NCBI GenBank assembly: GCA_029219465.1
Contig: JAQXTL010000004.1
Span: forward strand, 62,001-126,000
Direction: 5' to 3'
DNA length: 64,000 nucleotides
Origin: Methanobacteriaceae archaeon
GTDB lineage: Archaea; Methanobacteriota; Methanobacteria; Methanobacteriales; Methanobacteriaceae
The notes below the pieces were generated by a model. The model saw only the letters and a program-made list of their open reading frames with translations, was not told where the DNA came from and ran no database searches. Shown here piece by piece: positions 16,298-25,683 of the stretch. Position 1 is the stretch's first letter; each line of letters begins with the position of its first letter. The position numbers and the translations under genes are program-made.

Positions 16298-16320
16298 ATG
16301 AAAAAAACATCATCTAAATT
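16291..16320. terminator. Convergent hairpin between trm5 and a membrane protein gene
   Basis: AATTTAGATG and CATCTAAATT form a 10-bp perfect stem with a 10-nt loop. It covers the trm5 stop codon and ends 5 bp before the stop of the opposing gene, so it can serve both strands. Confidence 0.5.
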
Positions 16321-16325
16321 CTTCA

Positions 16326-16790
16326 TTAAGCCGACCAGGCAGAATATACTTCTTCTCTTATAAATTCAACATCTTCAATTAATAAAACATCTTTTTTAAA
16401 CTGAGTATCAAGTGAACGATTCTCCAATACATTACAGGAGATTATTTCCTGAAGATAAGCATCACACACTTCAAACTCGGATGGAATTTTATCTGCTTCC
16501 CATTTATCCATGATTACGATTTCATCAGAAGACATATATACGTACTTATCTGCTAATGATTCCATCCATTTTAATGTTGTTTTGTTGTATCCTTTATAAA
16601 ATGAGTTGTTTTTTATATCTTCTGTAATTTTATAAAGCTCAATAGGTCCTTCAGAAGATACATTCAATATTGTTTTATCACAGTCATCTATTGAAGTTCC
16701 ATTTAACTCATGAGCACCAATTAATGAAATGGAAAAAATAACTAAAACAGATAACATTATGCCCAAAATAAATATTAAATCCCAATCCAT
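16326..16790 (-). CDS. Membrane-anchored protein of unknown function
   Basis: A 154-residue protein with one hydrophobic segment at about residues 4-28 ('LIFILGIMLSVLVIFSISLIG'), either an uncleaved anchor or a signal sequence. The remaining 125 residues are hydrophilic with three cysteines (DDC, EVCDAY, SCNVLE), so it is probably outside the membrane. ATG 16790 follows GGTGAT; the reading frame is open four codons further to a TTG. It is a single gene. I do not recognise a family. Confidence 0.6.
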   Translation of the reverse strand: MDWDLIFILGIMLSVLVIFSISLIGAHELNGTSIDDCDKTILNVSSEGPIELYKITEDIKNNSFYKGYNKTTLKWMESLADKYVYMSSDEIVIMDKWEADKIPSEFEVCDAYLQEIISCNVLENRSLDTQFKKDVLLIEDVEFIREEVYSAWSA

Positions 16791-16869
16791 CTTAATCACC
16801 AAGATATATGTTATTATGGACTAACTATTATAAAAATACATTTAAAAAAAAAAGTAATAGAATTATTGA

Positions 16870-17799
16870 TTAAATTGGGTCAATAATTCCTTTTTCAGTA
16901 ATAATACCAGTAATTAATTCTTTTGGAGTTATATCAAAAGCAGGGTTAATTACATCAGTTCCTTCAGGACAGATTCTAGCCCCACCATAATATCTGACTT
17001 CATCACCATCTCTTTCTTCGATGACTGTGTCAAATATTGAAATTTCATTATCGAAAGTTGAATATGGAGCAGCTACGTAAAATGGAATATTATGATGTTT
17101 AGCAGCAAGTGCAACCATAAATGAACCTACTTTATTTACAACACCACCACGTGCAATTCTGTCTGCACCTATAACGACTTTATCGATTTTACCCTGAGAC
17201 ATTAAAAATCCGGATGCTACATCAGGAATTAATTTAACTGGAATGTTTTCCTGTTGCATTTCCCAGACACTTAAGCTTGCACCTTGTCCACGAGGACGGG
17301 TTTCATCACAAATTACATTAATATTCTTTCCCTGTTCGTGAGCAGCTCTGATTACACCAAGTGCAGTTCCATAATCTACACAAGCAAGAGCACCAGCATT
17401 ACAGTGAGTTAAAATAGTGTCTCCTTCATCAATTACTTCAGCACCAAATTTTCCAATAGCTCTATTTGTTGCCATGTCTTCTTCATACATTTTTAATGCT
17501 TCACCAAGAGCATCACTGCTGTTTAATACTCTATCAACTGCCCAGAATAAATTAACTGCAGTTGGTCTTGCAGCTTTAATTTCAACAGCTGCTTTGTTTA
17601 AATCAACACCCTCAATATCTGCAAGTGCCATTCCAAAAGCTGCTGAAACTCCAATAGCTGGAGCACCACGAACAATCATATCTCTAATTGCTACAATAAC
17701 ATCCTGATAATTTTCACAATAAACATAAGTCAATTCATCAGGAAGTTTTGTTTGATCAATAAGCTTTAATTTATTATCTTCCCATTCAAGTGTTTTCAT
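16870..17799 (-). CDS. mtnA: S-methyl-5-thioribose-1-phosphate isomerase (MtnA family)
   Basis: Isomerises a 1-phospho-aldose to a ketose phosphate, by family name methylthioribose 1-phosphate in methionine salvage. Motifs of the eIF2B-related fold are present: 'IVRGAPAIGVSAAFGMA', 'LTHCNAGALACVDYGTALGVIR', 'ICDETRPRGQGASL' and 'VIGADRIARGGVVNKVGS'. The cysteine in HCNAGALA and the aspartate in GADRIA are the family's catalytic pair. The length is 309 residues. A related archaeal role is ribose 1,5-bisphosphate isomerisation; the short 'RGAPAIG' form here fits MtnA better. It is a lone gene with an inverted repeat around its promoter. Confidence 0.82.
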   Translation of the reverse strand: MKTLEWEDNKLKLIDQTKLPDELTYVYCENYQDVIVAIRDMIVRGAPAIGVSAAFGMALADIEGVDLNKAAVEIKAARPTAVNLFWAVDRVLNSSDALGEALKMYEEDMATNRAIGKFGAEVIDEGDTILTHCNAGALACVDYGTALGVIRAAHEQGKNINVICDETRPRGQGASLSVWEMQQENIPVKLIPDVASGFLMSQGKIDKVVIGADRIARGGVVNKVGSFMVALAAKHHNIPFYVAAPYSTFDNEISIFDTVIEERDGDEVRYYGGARICPEGTDVINPAFDITPKELITGIITEKGIIDPI

Positions 17800-17840
17800 A
17801 TTAACACCTTATTTTAAAAAAAGTCTAAATTAAAAAGAAA

Positions 17841-17890
17841 GCATAATTATATAGTTAGTTTCTAATTTATTAATTGTTTAATAATTATGC
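17841..17890 (-). promoter_or_regulatory. Inverted repeat enclosing the mtnA promoter
   Basis: GCATAATTAT (17841-17850) and ATAATTATGC (17881-17890) are exact 10-bp inverted copies, with one more A-T pair outside. On the minus strand CTATATAATTATGC contains the likely TATA box, about 50 bp before the mtnA ATG. The arms are 40 bp apart centre to centre, near four helical turns. A second, looser pair (AAAAATGGATTT near 17905, AAATCCATTTTT near 17996) lies further towards ppaC. Confidence 0.45.
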
Positions 17891-18026
17891 TCTTTTTAAT
17901 ATCCAAAAATGGATTTGATTAGAAATGTATTATATAATACACTAAATATTATTTTTTAATGTAATCATATATAAATTTTATAAAAAATCCATCAAAAATC
18001 CATTTTTTTCATGAAAATAAAAAAAA

Positions 18027-18947
18027 TTATGCATTTTCAGTCATGATTGGAACAACTTGTTTTTTACGTGAAACAACGCCTTCAAGTAAAACCATGTTAT
18101 CCACTAATTCAACACCATATGCTTTTTCAACTAATTTTGCATCTTTTCCAAGAGCAATAACTTGTGAGTTACTGTTAACAATATCAGTAATCAAGAGCAT
18201 GAATAAGTCTAATCCTTCATCATCAATGATTTTATTCATACCTGCTTCCAATTCATCTTTCATTTCTAAGACATCAGGAATACTAGCAGTGTTTACTTGA
18301 TTAACAATAGATTTAACATCTTTAAAGTCAATTTGTTTTGCATCTAATGCTAAGATTTCTTCAATTGAAAAACTGCTTAAATCAGTTCCAGCTTTGAGCA
18401 TTTCTAAACCATATTCTTCTGCATCGATTTCTGCAATTTCTGCGAGTTTTTCAACTGCTTTTACATCATCCTCAGTAGTGGTTGGAGATTTTAAAAGTAA
18501 AGTATCGGAAATAATGGCAGATACCATTAATGTTGCCATTTCTTTTGTAATTTCAACACCATTTTCTTCATATAATTTGCATAAAATAGTTTCAGTACAA
18601 CCAACAGGTTCAAATCTTAAGAATAATGGGTAAGAAGTTTCTAAAGCTAATTTGTGGTGGTCAACAACTTTTAAGATGTTTGCATTTTCTAAATTTTCAA
18701 CAGATTCAGCAGGAGAGTTGTGATCTACTAAAATAACATTAGCACCATCTTCAACACTTTCCAAAAGTTCTGGTGCATCAATTCCCAAGTAATCTAAAAT
18801 AAATTCAGTTTCTTTATTGATATTTCCTAATCTGTATGCTTGAGCTTCACTGTTGCCTAATTCTTTTTCTAAGTTAGCCATTACTAAACTTGAAGTAATT
18901 GAATCACTATCCGGACTTTTGTGTCCAAAAACAAATGTTTTAACCAT
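18027..18947 (-). CDS. ppaC: Manganese-dependent inorganic pyrophosphatase
   Basis: Hydrolyses pyrophosphate to two phosphates, pulling biosynthetic reactions forward. Family II (DHH) motifs are clear: 'FGHKSPDSDSITSSL', 'NVILVDHNSPAES', 'ILKVVDHHKL' and, near the C-terminus, 'SRKKQVVPIM', the SRKKQ substrate site of this family. The length of 306 residues is standard. The ATG at 18947 follows GGGGAAAGAT; a TTG at 18962 within that region is unlikely to be the start. No extra CBS domains are present. Confidence 0.95.
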   Translation of the reverse strand: MVKTFVFGHKSPDSDSITSSLVMANLEKELGNSEAQAYRLGNINKETEFILDYLGIDAPELLESVEDGANVILVDHNSPAESVENLENANILKVVDHHKLALETSYPLFLRFEPVGCTETILCKLYEENGVEITKEMATLMVSAIISDTLLLKSPTTTEDDVKAVEKLAEIAEIDAEEYGLEMLKAGTDLSSFSIEEILALDAKQIDFKDVKSIVNQVNTASIPDVLEMKDELEAGMNKIIDDEGLDLFMLLITDIVNSNSQVIALGKDAKLVEKAYGVELVDNMVLLEGVVSRKKQVVPIMTENA

Positions 18948-19064
18948 ATTATCTTTCCCCAATAATTAATAAAATAAAAATTATATCAGTTAATAATATT
19001 TCTTGTTCATCCATATTTAATATTACTATAAAATATGAAAAAAATAATAAAATAAAAAAAGTAT

Positions 19065-19931
19065 TTAGTAATGACTTTGTGGAGTCATTCCTAAATGATG
19101 GTCTTCGCTTTTCTTACCAGGAATACCATATGCATCTGCTCTACATTGAGTACATGCTCTAAATACAGGAATAATTTCTTCAACTTCTTCTCTGACTTTT
19201 TCCATCATTGAACAGTCAGGTCTTTGTAAGTCTTTCATTTTTCCTAATGGAATTAATGGTAAGACGTTCATTAAGTTAGCACCACGTTTTTCAACTTCAC
19301 GTGCAATCTCAACGATGTGTTCATCATTAACTGTAGGTATTAATACAGAGTTAACTTTAACAACTAAACCATTAGCAGCTGCTTTTTCAACACCTTCTAA
19401 TTGATTTTTGATTAAAATTTCTACAGCTTCACGACCTTTGTAGACTTTTCCTTCGTATTTGATAAATGAATAAATTTTTTCTGCAATTTCAGGATCAATT
19501 GCATTTATTGTTACGGTAACAGAGTTTACTCCAAGCTCAGCAAGTCTGTCTGCGTATTTTGGAAGTAAAAGTCCGTTAGTACTCATACATTTTATCAAAT
19601 CAGGTTGTTCTTTTGCTAATTTTTCAAAGAATTCAAATGTTTCTTCGTTAGCAAGTGAATCACCAGGTCCTGCTACTCCAACAACAGCAATTGGACCATC
19701 TGCGGTAACATCATTAATATGAGTAATTGCATCATCAGGATTCATGATACAACTTGTTACACCAGGCCTATCTTCTTCATTGTTGATGTCTCTTGTACAG
19801 AAGTTACAAAAGATATTACATTTTGGTGCAACAGGCACGTGTGCTCTTCCTACTTTATCGTGCATTTTTTCATTGAAACAAGGGTGTGCTCTTGTAATGT
19901 GTGCAAATCTTGAACCTTTATGTTCTTTCAT
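19065..19931 (-). CDS. nifB: NifB-type radical SAM protein (L-cluster synthase)
   Basis: NifB fuses two [4Fe-4S] clusters and inserts a carbide from S-adenosylmethionine to make the [8Fe-9S-C] L-cluster. The protein has 'HPCFNEKMH' (16-24), the SAM motif C38-x3-C42-x2-C45 in 'PKCNIFCNFCTRD', 'GVAGPGDSLAN', and C-terminal 'FRACTQCRADAYGIPG' cysteines. At 288 residues it lacks the NifX-like domain, as in other methanogens. The ATG at 19931 has GGAGGATGTGAT upstream. No nifHDK is in this window. It lies 59 bp downstream of mmp17 on the same strand, at the end of a run of methanogenesis marker genes. Confidence 0.9.
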   Translation of the reverse strand: MKEHKGSRFAHITRAHPCFNEKMHDKVGRAHVPVAPKCNIFCNFCTRDINNEEDRPGVTSCIMNPDDAITHINDVTADGPIAVVGVAGPGDSLANEETFEFFEKLAKEQPDLIKCMSTNGLLLPKYADRLAELGVNSVTVTINAIDPEIAEKIYSFIKYEGKVYKGREAVEILIKNQLEGVEKAAANGLVVKVNSVLIPTVNDEHIVEIAREVEKRGANLMNVLPLIPLGKMKDLQRPDCSMMEKVREEVEEIIPVFRACTQCRADAYGIPGKKSEDHHLGMTPQSHY

Positions 19932-19990
19932 AATCACATCCTCCTTAAAATATAACCATTGTTATGGTACAGTCGAGTATATAAACTTTT

Positions 19991-20551
19991 CTACATGCCT
20001 TTGTTAAGTTCACCAATATACTCATGTGCTTTCTCAATCCAAGCATCCATAATTAACTCATCAGTAGCAACAACAGCTATAATATCTTCAGTGGACAAAT
20101 CCTTAATGATTTTGAATCCTTCAGGTAAAATCCTGAATATTGCGTCGTAGATACGTCTTTGTAAGTTTGAATGAGGGTCATCAACTACAAGAGTGTTTAA
20201 ATCTGTGTGATCTCCACTAATTTCAAGTTGGTATCTATTTGGCTGATAGATTTCATCTCTTGAAAACCTTTTCCATAACTCTTTGAGAATATTTGGAAGG
20301 TAGTTTTCGTTATCTACCAAGATAGTTGTAACATCTTTTTGTTTGTTGTACATTAAATTAGCAACATCTTCAAATAGAATAACACTTGAGGTTTTCCTCA
20401 TTTTAATAGCTAAAACAAATACAGGGTCATCAGGATTAACATAAGCTTTTAAATCCTCAACAGAAGAACCAAGCACCAAATCCTGGAAAATCTGTTTAAT
20501 GATGATTTCATAAACTTCTGCTCCCTTTTTGTCATAACATTCAACTAACAT
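19991..20551 (-). CDS. mmp17: Methanogenesis marker protein 17
   Basis: A methanogen-specific protein. Homologues have been purified as part of the ATP-driven complex that reductively activates methyl-coenzyme M reductase, together with McrC, Mmp3, Mmp7 and component A2. Family features seen here are 'MLVECYDKKGAEVYEIIIKQIFQDLVLG', 'FVLAIKMRKTSSVILFEDVANL' and 'DPHSNLQRRIYDAIFRILPEGFK'. A single cysteine lies at residue 5. At 186 residues the length is normal. It lies between mmp15 and nifB. The identification is from recollection of the family and its gene neighbourhood. Confidence 0.82.
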   Translation of the reverse strand: MLVECYDKKGAEVYEIIIKQIFQDLVLGSSVEDLKAYVNPDDPVFVLAIKMRKTSSVILFEDVANLMYNKQKDVTTILVDNENYLPNILKELWKRFSRDEIYQPNRYQLEISGDHTDLNTLVVDDPHSNLQRRIYDAIFRILPEGFKIIKDLSTEDIIAVVATDELIMDAWIEKAHEYIGELNKGM

Positions 20552-20576
20552 CAAATCAACCCATTATTTAAATTAT

Positions 20577-21815
20577 TTATTTGTCTTGTCTGTGTCCCAT
20601 TCCAGATACTAAAAGAGCGCATCCTACAGCACCGATATGTTGAGAGTATTCAGGTACAATAACTTCAATTCCACCTAAAGTTTCACTTACAGCTTCAACA
20701 AGTCCGGAAATTAAACTTGTTCCACCTACTTGGATTAAAGGTTCACGGATGTCAATTTCTTGAAGTTGTTGTTCATAAACTTGTTCAGCTACAGAGTGAC
20801 ATGCTGCTGCAGCAACATCTGCTTTTGAACCACCAGCTGCTAATGTAGTAACAAGGTCTTGAATACCAAATACAATACAGTATGAGTTCAAGATAGCGTT
20901 TCTCCAGTCTCCTTGTACCGCAAGAGGACCTAATTCAGTAATATCAACATCTAACCTACGGGAAGTCATATCCAAGAATCTTCCGGATGCTCCTGCACAG
21001 ATACCACCCATGGTAAAGTTATCAGGAATACCATTGTTTACGGTAATTACCTTGTTATCCATACCACCAATATCTAATACAGTAGCTTCGCCTTTTTGAC
21101 GGTCAGCCAAGTATACTGCACCTTTTGCGTTAACAGACAATTCTTCCTGAACAAGTTCTGCACCGAATTTTTCACCCATTGTGAATCTACCATAACCAGT
21201 AGTTCCAAGACCGTCAATATCTTTCCAGTCATATCCTGTGCCCTCAAATGCTTCAGCAGCTGCAATTTTTGCAGATTCAATGATATCTTTGGTAGAAGTC
21301 CAACCAGTTCCGATAACTTCATTGTTTTCCATAAGAACTGCTTTTGTAGTTGTTGAACCTGAATCTAAACCAAGAGTAAGTCCTTCTTGTTTTTCACGAG
21401 CAAGAATGTTTCTACGAGTAACAGTAGTAGTTAATGCTTCCATACGGATGAACAATTCATCAGCTTTTGTTCTTTCAGTAAATGAATAGGTAACTACAGG
21501 AATACGTGTGTTGTTTTGAATAAATCTTCTTACTTCATTTCTAACTAATGCTGCTTCTGCACATCTAAAACAGGTTGCAATAAATACTGCATCAGGTTTA
21601 CATCTTCCTTCAACAATAGCCATTGCTCTTGCAATCATTAATTTTAAACTTGAACTTTGAGCTGAAAATCCGAATTTTTCATAGGATTCATCAATGTAAT
21701 CTAAATCAATTTCTGGAAGAATAATTTCAGAACCAAATTTGTTTGCTGCTTTTTCAATTTCCTTTTGAATTCCACTATATTCTGTTCCACATGAAACTAA
21801 AGCAATTTTTACCAT
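20577..21815 (-). CDS. mmp15: Methanogenesis marker protein 15 (BadF/BcrA-type ATPase)
   Basis: An ASKHA-fold ATPase related to activators of 2-hydroxyacyl-CoA dehydratase, which couple ATP hydrolysis to low-potential electron transfer. An N-terminal domain of about 145 residues ('[20 protein letters not shown]') precedes the ATPase, whose motifs are '[20 protein letters not shown]', 'GTTGYGRF', '[12 protein letters not shown]' and '[13 protein letters not shown]' with the cluster-type cysteine, then '[14 protein letters not shown]'. The length is 412 residues. The TIGR marker 15 family is restricted to methanogens, and its exact role is unproven. It is sandwiched between mmp5 (3 bp) and mmp17 (25 bp). 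Confidence 0.88.
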   Translation of the reverse strand: MVKIALVSCGTEYSGIQKEIEKAANKFGSEIILPEIDLDYIDESYEKFGFSAQSSSLKLMIARAMAIVEGRCKPDAVFIATCFRCAEAALVRNEVRRFIQNNTRIPVVTYSFTERTKADELFIRMEALTTTVTRRNILAREKQEGLTLGLDSGSTTTKAVLMENNEVIGTGWTSTKDIIESAKIAAAEAFEGTGYDWKDIDGLGTTGYGRFTMGEKFGAELVQEELSVNAKGAVYLADRQKGEATVLDIGGMDNKVITVNNGIPDNFTMGGICAGASGRFLDMTSRRLDVDITELGPLAVQGDWRNAILNSYCIVFGIQDLVTTLAAGGSKADVAAAACHSVAEQVYEQQLQEIDIREPLIQVGGTSLISGLVEAVSETLGGIEVIVPEYSQHIGAVGCALLVSGMGHRQDK

Positions 21816-21818
21816 TAT

Positions 21819-22274
21819 TTATTCCTCCTCAGTAGTTTTATCAAGGGAATCAATAAACTCGTTAATTGAATTCACCATAACATAAGTTTCATCTTGATTA
21901 TCAGGGTATTTTAATTCTAAAACTGGAATACCTTTGTTTCTAAGTAAAAATATTGATAATTCGTTAGTTCTTGCACAACCAACACAACCGAAACCATATG
22001 GAGCACCGTCAACAACAATAGCTGCTTCAGCTTCGTCTATGAGTGGTCCAATAATAGACATTCTTCCACGTACACCAGAAGGCACTTCAATAGCTGCGTA
22101 TTTAAGTCCTATAAGTGGGTCTTCTTCGGTAATATTCATTGGTGGAGAATCAATTTCCGGGTCTTTAATTTTTTGTCTAATTTGTTTTTGAAGAACTAAA
22201 GGAGTGTGACCTTTTCTTTCAATTAAGTCTGCTAAAATTAATGAATTTGGAGGATATACAGCGATTTTAACCAT
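21819..22274 (-). CDS. mmp5: Methanogenesis marker protein 5
   Basis: A 151-residue protein of unknown molecular role found only in methanogens. It begins '[25 protein letters not shown]' and has a conserved cysteine pair in '[16 protein letters not shown]', which could bind a cluster or metal. It is the third gene of the run mmp3-mmp6-mmp5-mmp15-mmp17, 8 bp after mmp6 and 3 bp before mmp15. The name rests on the family sequence and on this conserved order. Confidence 0.82.
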   Translation of the reverse strand: MVKIAVYPPNSLILADLIERKGHTPLVLQKQIRQKIKDPEIDSPPMNITEEDPLIGLKYAAIEVPSGVRGRMSIIGPLIDEAEAAIVVDGAPYGFGCVGCARTNELSIFLLRNKGIPVLELKYPDNQDETYVMVNSINEFIDSLDKTTEEE

Positions 22275-22282
22275 AATTTCAC

Positions 22283-22735
22283 CTATTCTTTTTTATCTAA
22301 ACATTCATCTAATATTTTTTTAAATTCGTCAACAGCAAGTGGTTTTTTCTCTTCGATTTCAACTTCTTTAGGATTTTCTAAAGCTTCTGAGACAAAACCA
22401 AGTATTTGAAATTCTTTTTCCATTTGATGGAAACCTTCTCTTGGACCAAACCTATGACCTCTGCATCTTCTAGGGTCTCCAGGTGCAAATCCTCTTTCTT
22501 TTGTGAAAATGTGATTTGGATCAAGTTTTCTAATCTCTTCAATAGCTTTGTAGACATCTTCACTTTTTCCACTAATCATTGATCCATAACAGGTATTTTT
22601 AATTGTGAGTGGTAAATCAAGCATGTGAAACTCATTTACAACTTGTTGTTCGCTTACATGAGCTCCAGGACCGATAAAAATCATACGAGTAATTACGTCA
22701 GGATCCCAGTCTTCACTACCTAACTCAGGACTCAT
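22283..22735 (-). CDS. mmp6: Methanogenesis marker protein 6
   Basis: A 150-residue methanogen-specific protein: '[41 protein letters not shown]' in the N-terminal half and '[29 protein letters not shown]' in the middle. Two cysteines (NTCYG, RRCRG) and several histidines are present. The last 35 residues are charged and may be flexible. Two ATG codons are possible, 22753 and 22735; I chose the one overlapping the mmp3 stop, although no clear Shine-Dalgarno decides. Molecular function is unknown. Confidence 0.8.
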   Translation of the reverse strand: MSPELGSEDWDPDVITRMIFIGPGAHVSEQQVVNEFHMLDLPLTIKNTCYGSMISGKSEDVYKAIEEIRKLDPNHIFTKERGFAPGDPRRCRGHRFGPREGFHQMEKEFQILGFVSEALENPKEVEIEEKKPLAVDEFKKILDECLDKKE

Positions 22736-24272
22736 TGTTAGATTCTGCAACATAAACTACAACTCCTTCTTTTAGTTTTTCAAGATGATCATAATCTGAT
22801 GTGATATCACCAATTATATTTGTTGATTCAAAGTTTTCTGCAGTAGGTCCGAATTCTACGTTATCTTCAAATCTAACACCGATTAAACCAACACTTTTAG
22901 ATGCCATGTTGGTAATTCCGATTTGACCTCTGATAACTTTGTCAACAGGATTGTTTTCAGGAATTAAACCTTTAGCAGCTTTTTTGTCTCCTTCAAATAT
23001 TACAATATGCATTCCAGGAACAGCAAAGTGGATTTTGATTTGACCCACAGGATTTTCCAAAAGTCCAGATAATAACTTGAAGTATCTTACAGACCTTGGT
23101 GCATTATCTACAAATTTAATTGTACATAAGTCTTCTTTCTTAATAGCTTTAGTTGTAACTTTTCCTTCTTTTAAAATGTCAATTGTATGTTTAGGAGTCT
23201 GCTCGACAATTACTGCATCATCATCTTCAAGTCCATCGATTATATGTTCAACACCAGCTTCACTTAAGATATTTTTAACTTCAGCCTGGGTTTTATTTAA
23301 TAACATTAATCTTTCTTGTTCAGATTTAACAGTGACAAATTCTCCTTCTTTTGCAATGTCAATAAGTTCCATACCATTTACTATATGTCCAACAGTAGTA
23401 TGGTTTGGAGACAATACTCTATTTTCACGGTAAATGAAAAGTTTTCCAACACCTACACCATCATTTCTAATAGTGAGTGTACCTCTATTTCTTTTTGTGA
23501 TGTGTTCTTTTGGTTTTTCAAGACCTGCAAGTTCATAAAAACCTAAGAATGATTCACTGTCGTATGAAACTTTAATTTTACCATCTTTAACAAGTGCAAA
23601 TAAATGTTCCACACAAATTGGAGATTCCTCATCAAATTCAAATGAGATATAAGTGTACAATTCATTATTTTCTTCTAAAACAGTATTTAAGTCAGAAATT
23701 GCCGCACTATCAGTGGTTACACTTCTTTCAATAATAGGTTCGATACCTGTAATTACATCATCCTCAGTTAAATTGTCCAAAGTCTTTTTACCACCAATGA
23801 CATGAGCGAAAATACCTTTGTTGTGCTCAGGTACACTGTAGACATTGGTTGTATTTTCTTTAAGCAATATTAAATGAGTAGATTCATTACTAAAACCTGA
23901 TAAACTTAAAACAACATCTCCCTCATAATATTTATGTTCATCTGAAGTAGGTTCAAGATCAGTTACAACAGGACCAATAGCAACTTCAGTTGTAGTGGAC
24001 CATCTAATACTTAAATCAACAAATTCATCATATTGATTCTTCCATAAATCAACAAGAGGTTTTGCTTCTTCAGATTCGTCTAATTGGATAACAATGAACC
24101 CTTTAGTAGTTTTAATTTTATATTTACTAATATTTTTTTCAAGTTCTTTTTTACCTTTAATTAGACAGACAATACTACCAGGAGTATATGGAGCATTAGT
24201 TTCTTCAATTACATCTTGAATTGTAGAACCTTCTGCTACATTAAATTCTTCACCATTAATTTTAATTAACAT
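22725..24272 (-). CDS. mmp3: Methanogenesis marker protein 3
   Basis: The largest protein of this marker set, 515 residues, and first in the operon. Homologues occur in the purified MCR activation complex with McrC, Mmp7, Mmp17 and A2. The N-terminus is ubiquitin-like ('[29 protein letters not shown]'). Two later segments have the look of cyclophilin-like barrels ('[25 protein letters not shown]', '[20 protein letters not shown]'). Cysteines at 'GSIVCLIKG', 'ESPICVEHL' and 'KEDLCTIKF' are candidate cluster ligands. GGGAGAT lies 3 nt before ATG 24272. The promoter is shared divergently with the secreted nuclease gene. Confidence 0.87.
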   Translation of the reverse strand: MLIKINGEEFNVAEGSTIQDVIEETNAPYTPGSIVCLIKGKKELEKNISKYKIKTTKGFIVIQLDESEEAKPLVDLWKNQYDEFVDLSIRWSTTTEVAIGPVVTDLEPTSDEHKYYEGDVVLSLSGFSNESTHLILLKENTTNVYSVPEHNKGIFAHVIGGKKTLDNLTEDDVITGIEPIIERSVTTDSAAISDLNTVLEENNELYTYISFEFDEESPICVEHLFALVKDGKIKVSYDSESFLGFYELAGLEKPKEHITKRNRGTLTIRNDGVGVGKLFIYRENRVLSPNHTTVGHIVNGMELIDIAKEGEFVTVKSEQERLMLLNKTQAEVKNILSEAGVEHIIDGLEDDDAVIVEQTPKHTIDILKEGKVTTKAIKKEDLCTIKFVDNAPRSVRYFKLLSGLLENPVGQIKIHFAVPGMHIVIFEGDKKAAKGLIPENNPVDKVIRGQIGITNMASKSVGLIGVRFEDNVEFGPTAENFESTNIIGDITSDYDHLEKLKEGVVVYVAESNNES

Positions 24273-24400
24273 ATAATCTCCCAATTAAAAATTTCAATAA
24301 TAGTTTATATTTATAATCTTTTTATATATTAAATTTATTTGACAACACCAAAATTATATTAACACATAATGATAACAATATCTTAAAGGAGGAAAAATAA

Positions 24401-25141
24401 ATGGAGATAAAAAGGAAGCATATTTTTTCTTTAATGATAATTTTGATTATTGCAGTTTCCACCATTTCCATGGCAAACGCTTATGTCGGAACAGGATTTT
24501 CACATGATATTCCGTCTTCAAAATATGATGGTCTTTCCGCATCAGATATTTTAAATAGCTTCAATAATACTGAATGTCATGTTGAAGAAAGTGCAATATG
24601 TACCAAAGTTGTTGATGGGGACACAATATACTTGGATAATGGTAAAAAAATACGTTTTGTTGGAGTAAATACTCCTGAAAGAGGTGTTGAAGGTTATATT
24701 ACATCAAAAAACTTTGTTCAGAAGTTATGTCTAAACAAAGAGGTTGGAATTGACATTGATGATTCAAAACACAATGACAAATATGGCAGAACATTAGCTG
24801 TTGTTATTGTTGATGGTAAAAATCTCAATGAAATGCTTTTAAAAGAAGGCCTTGCCGAAATTATGTATATGCCACCTAGTGAGTTTAATCCATACAACTG
24901 GGGAACTGGAGACACTCATGTAGATACAACACACAGCTCTTCTCAAAGTGCACCTACAAGTGCACAGTCAACAAGTTCATCTGACGCTGCAAAATACATC
25001 GGCAATGCTAACTCTGGAAAATTCCACGTTCAGGATTGTACTGCAGCTAAAAAAATGTCTGAAGCAAATAAAGTATTTTTTGAAAGCAGAGACGATGCAA
25101 CTAATCAAGGATACACACCATGTAAAATGTGCAATCCTTAA
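24401..25141 (+). CDS. Secreted thermonuclease-family nuclease with C-terminal zinc-binding-like module
   Basis: A signal peptide (residues 1-27, ending SMANA) directs export. The staphylococcal-nuclease domain (about 65-170) keeps its catalytic residues: 'VVDGDTIYLD' (calcium Asp), 'IRFVGVNTPERG' (Arg and Glu) and 'DKYGRTLAVV' (Arg). A Ser/Thr/Gln linker (about 180-200) leads to a last module 'YIGNANSGKFHVQDCTAAKKM...GYTPCKMCNP', which resembles the Ada-type zinc-binding domain often attached to such nucleases. AAGGAGG precedes ATG 24401. The likely role is degradation of extracellular DNA or RNA. Its stop overlaps the convergent gene by four bases. Confidence 0.87.
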   Translation: MEIKRKHIFSLMIILIIAVSTISMANAYVGTGFSHDIPSSKYDGLSASDILNSFNNTECHVEESAICTKVVDGDTIYLDNGKKIRFVGVNTPERGVEGYITSKNFVQKLCLNKEVGIDIDDSKHNDKYGRTLAVVIVDGKNLNEMLLKEGLAEIMYMPPSEFNPYNWGTGDTHVDTTHSSSQSAPTSAQSTSSSDAAKYIGNANSGKFHVQDCTAAKKMSEANKVFFESRDDATNQGYTPCKMCNP

Positions 25142-25677
25142 CTTTTTTTCTTTTTTAATATTGATTTTTGATTCAAATCCAAATCACTGCTTAAAATCAT
25201 GATAAATAGCACTTCAATGGAAGCTATTAATGCCACCATACAAATAAAGTATAACACATTGCCTGATGAGAATAAAAGCATTAAAAATGGAAGTAATACA
25301 AGCACTAATCCAGCTAACTTGTTTAAATAGGTATGGTGCATTGCAAACTTATTAAATTTTACAAATCCGATAAGAATTGAGCTTATTCTAATTATAAAAA
25401 TAACTGCAATAAATAATAAAATTCCATAGTCAATATTTAAAACTGGCCATAAAACAAAAAGGAATGCTAAGAAAAATATAACATCTGCAATTGAATCTAA
25501 TTTAGAGCCAAAAACAGTTTCATTTTCACAAATTCTTGCAATATATCCGTCAAGAATATCGCTTAGGCCACATAAAATAAAAATTATAAAAAATGAAACA
25601 GACAATGGCTTTGAAAACAAAAGTAAAAAGGATAGAAAAATCCTTGAAACTGAAATATAATTAGCCAAATGTCTCAT
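25138..25677 (-). CDS. CDP-alcohol phosphatidyltransferase family membrane enzyme
   Basis: Transfers the lipid phosphate of a CDP-activated lipid, here most likely CDP-archaeol, to a polar alcohol in the membrane. The signature D-G-x2-A-R-x8-G-x3-D-x3-D is complete in 'LDGYIARICENETVFGSKLD' plus 'SIAD'. About five to six hydrophobic segments follow one another in 179 residues. The acceptor (serine, inositol phosphate or glycerol phosphate) cannot be told. It ends over the nuclease gene and begins 6 bp after mmp2, so it may be transcribed with nob1-DUF2117-mmp2. Confidence 0.85.
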   Translation of the reverse strand: MRHLANYISVSRIFLSFLLLFSKPLSVSFFIIFILCGLSDILDGYIARICENETVFGSKLDSIADVIFFLAFLFVLWPVLNIDYGILLFIAVIFIIRISSILIGFVKFNKFAMHHTYLNKLAGLVLVLLPFLMLLFSSGNVLYFICMVALIASIEVLFIMILSSDLDLNQKSILKKKKS

Positions 25678-25683
25678 AGATAA

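Noticed and set aside
19945-19970. Short inverted repeat ACCAT-N4-ATGGT before nifB as an NrpR-type nitrogen operator
   Set aside because: It lacks the GGAA-N6-TTCC pattern known for NrpR sites and has only 5-bp arms, so it is probably chance.
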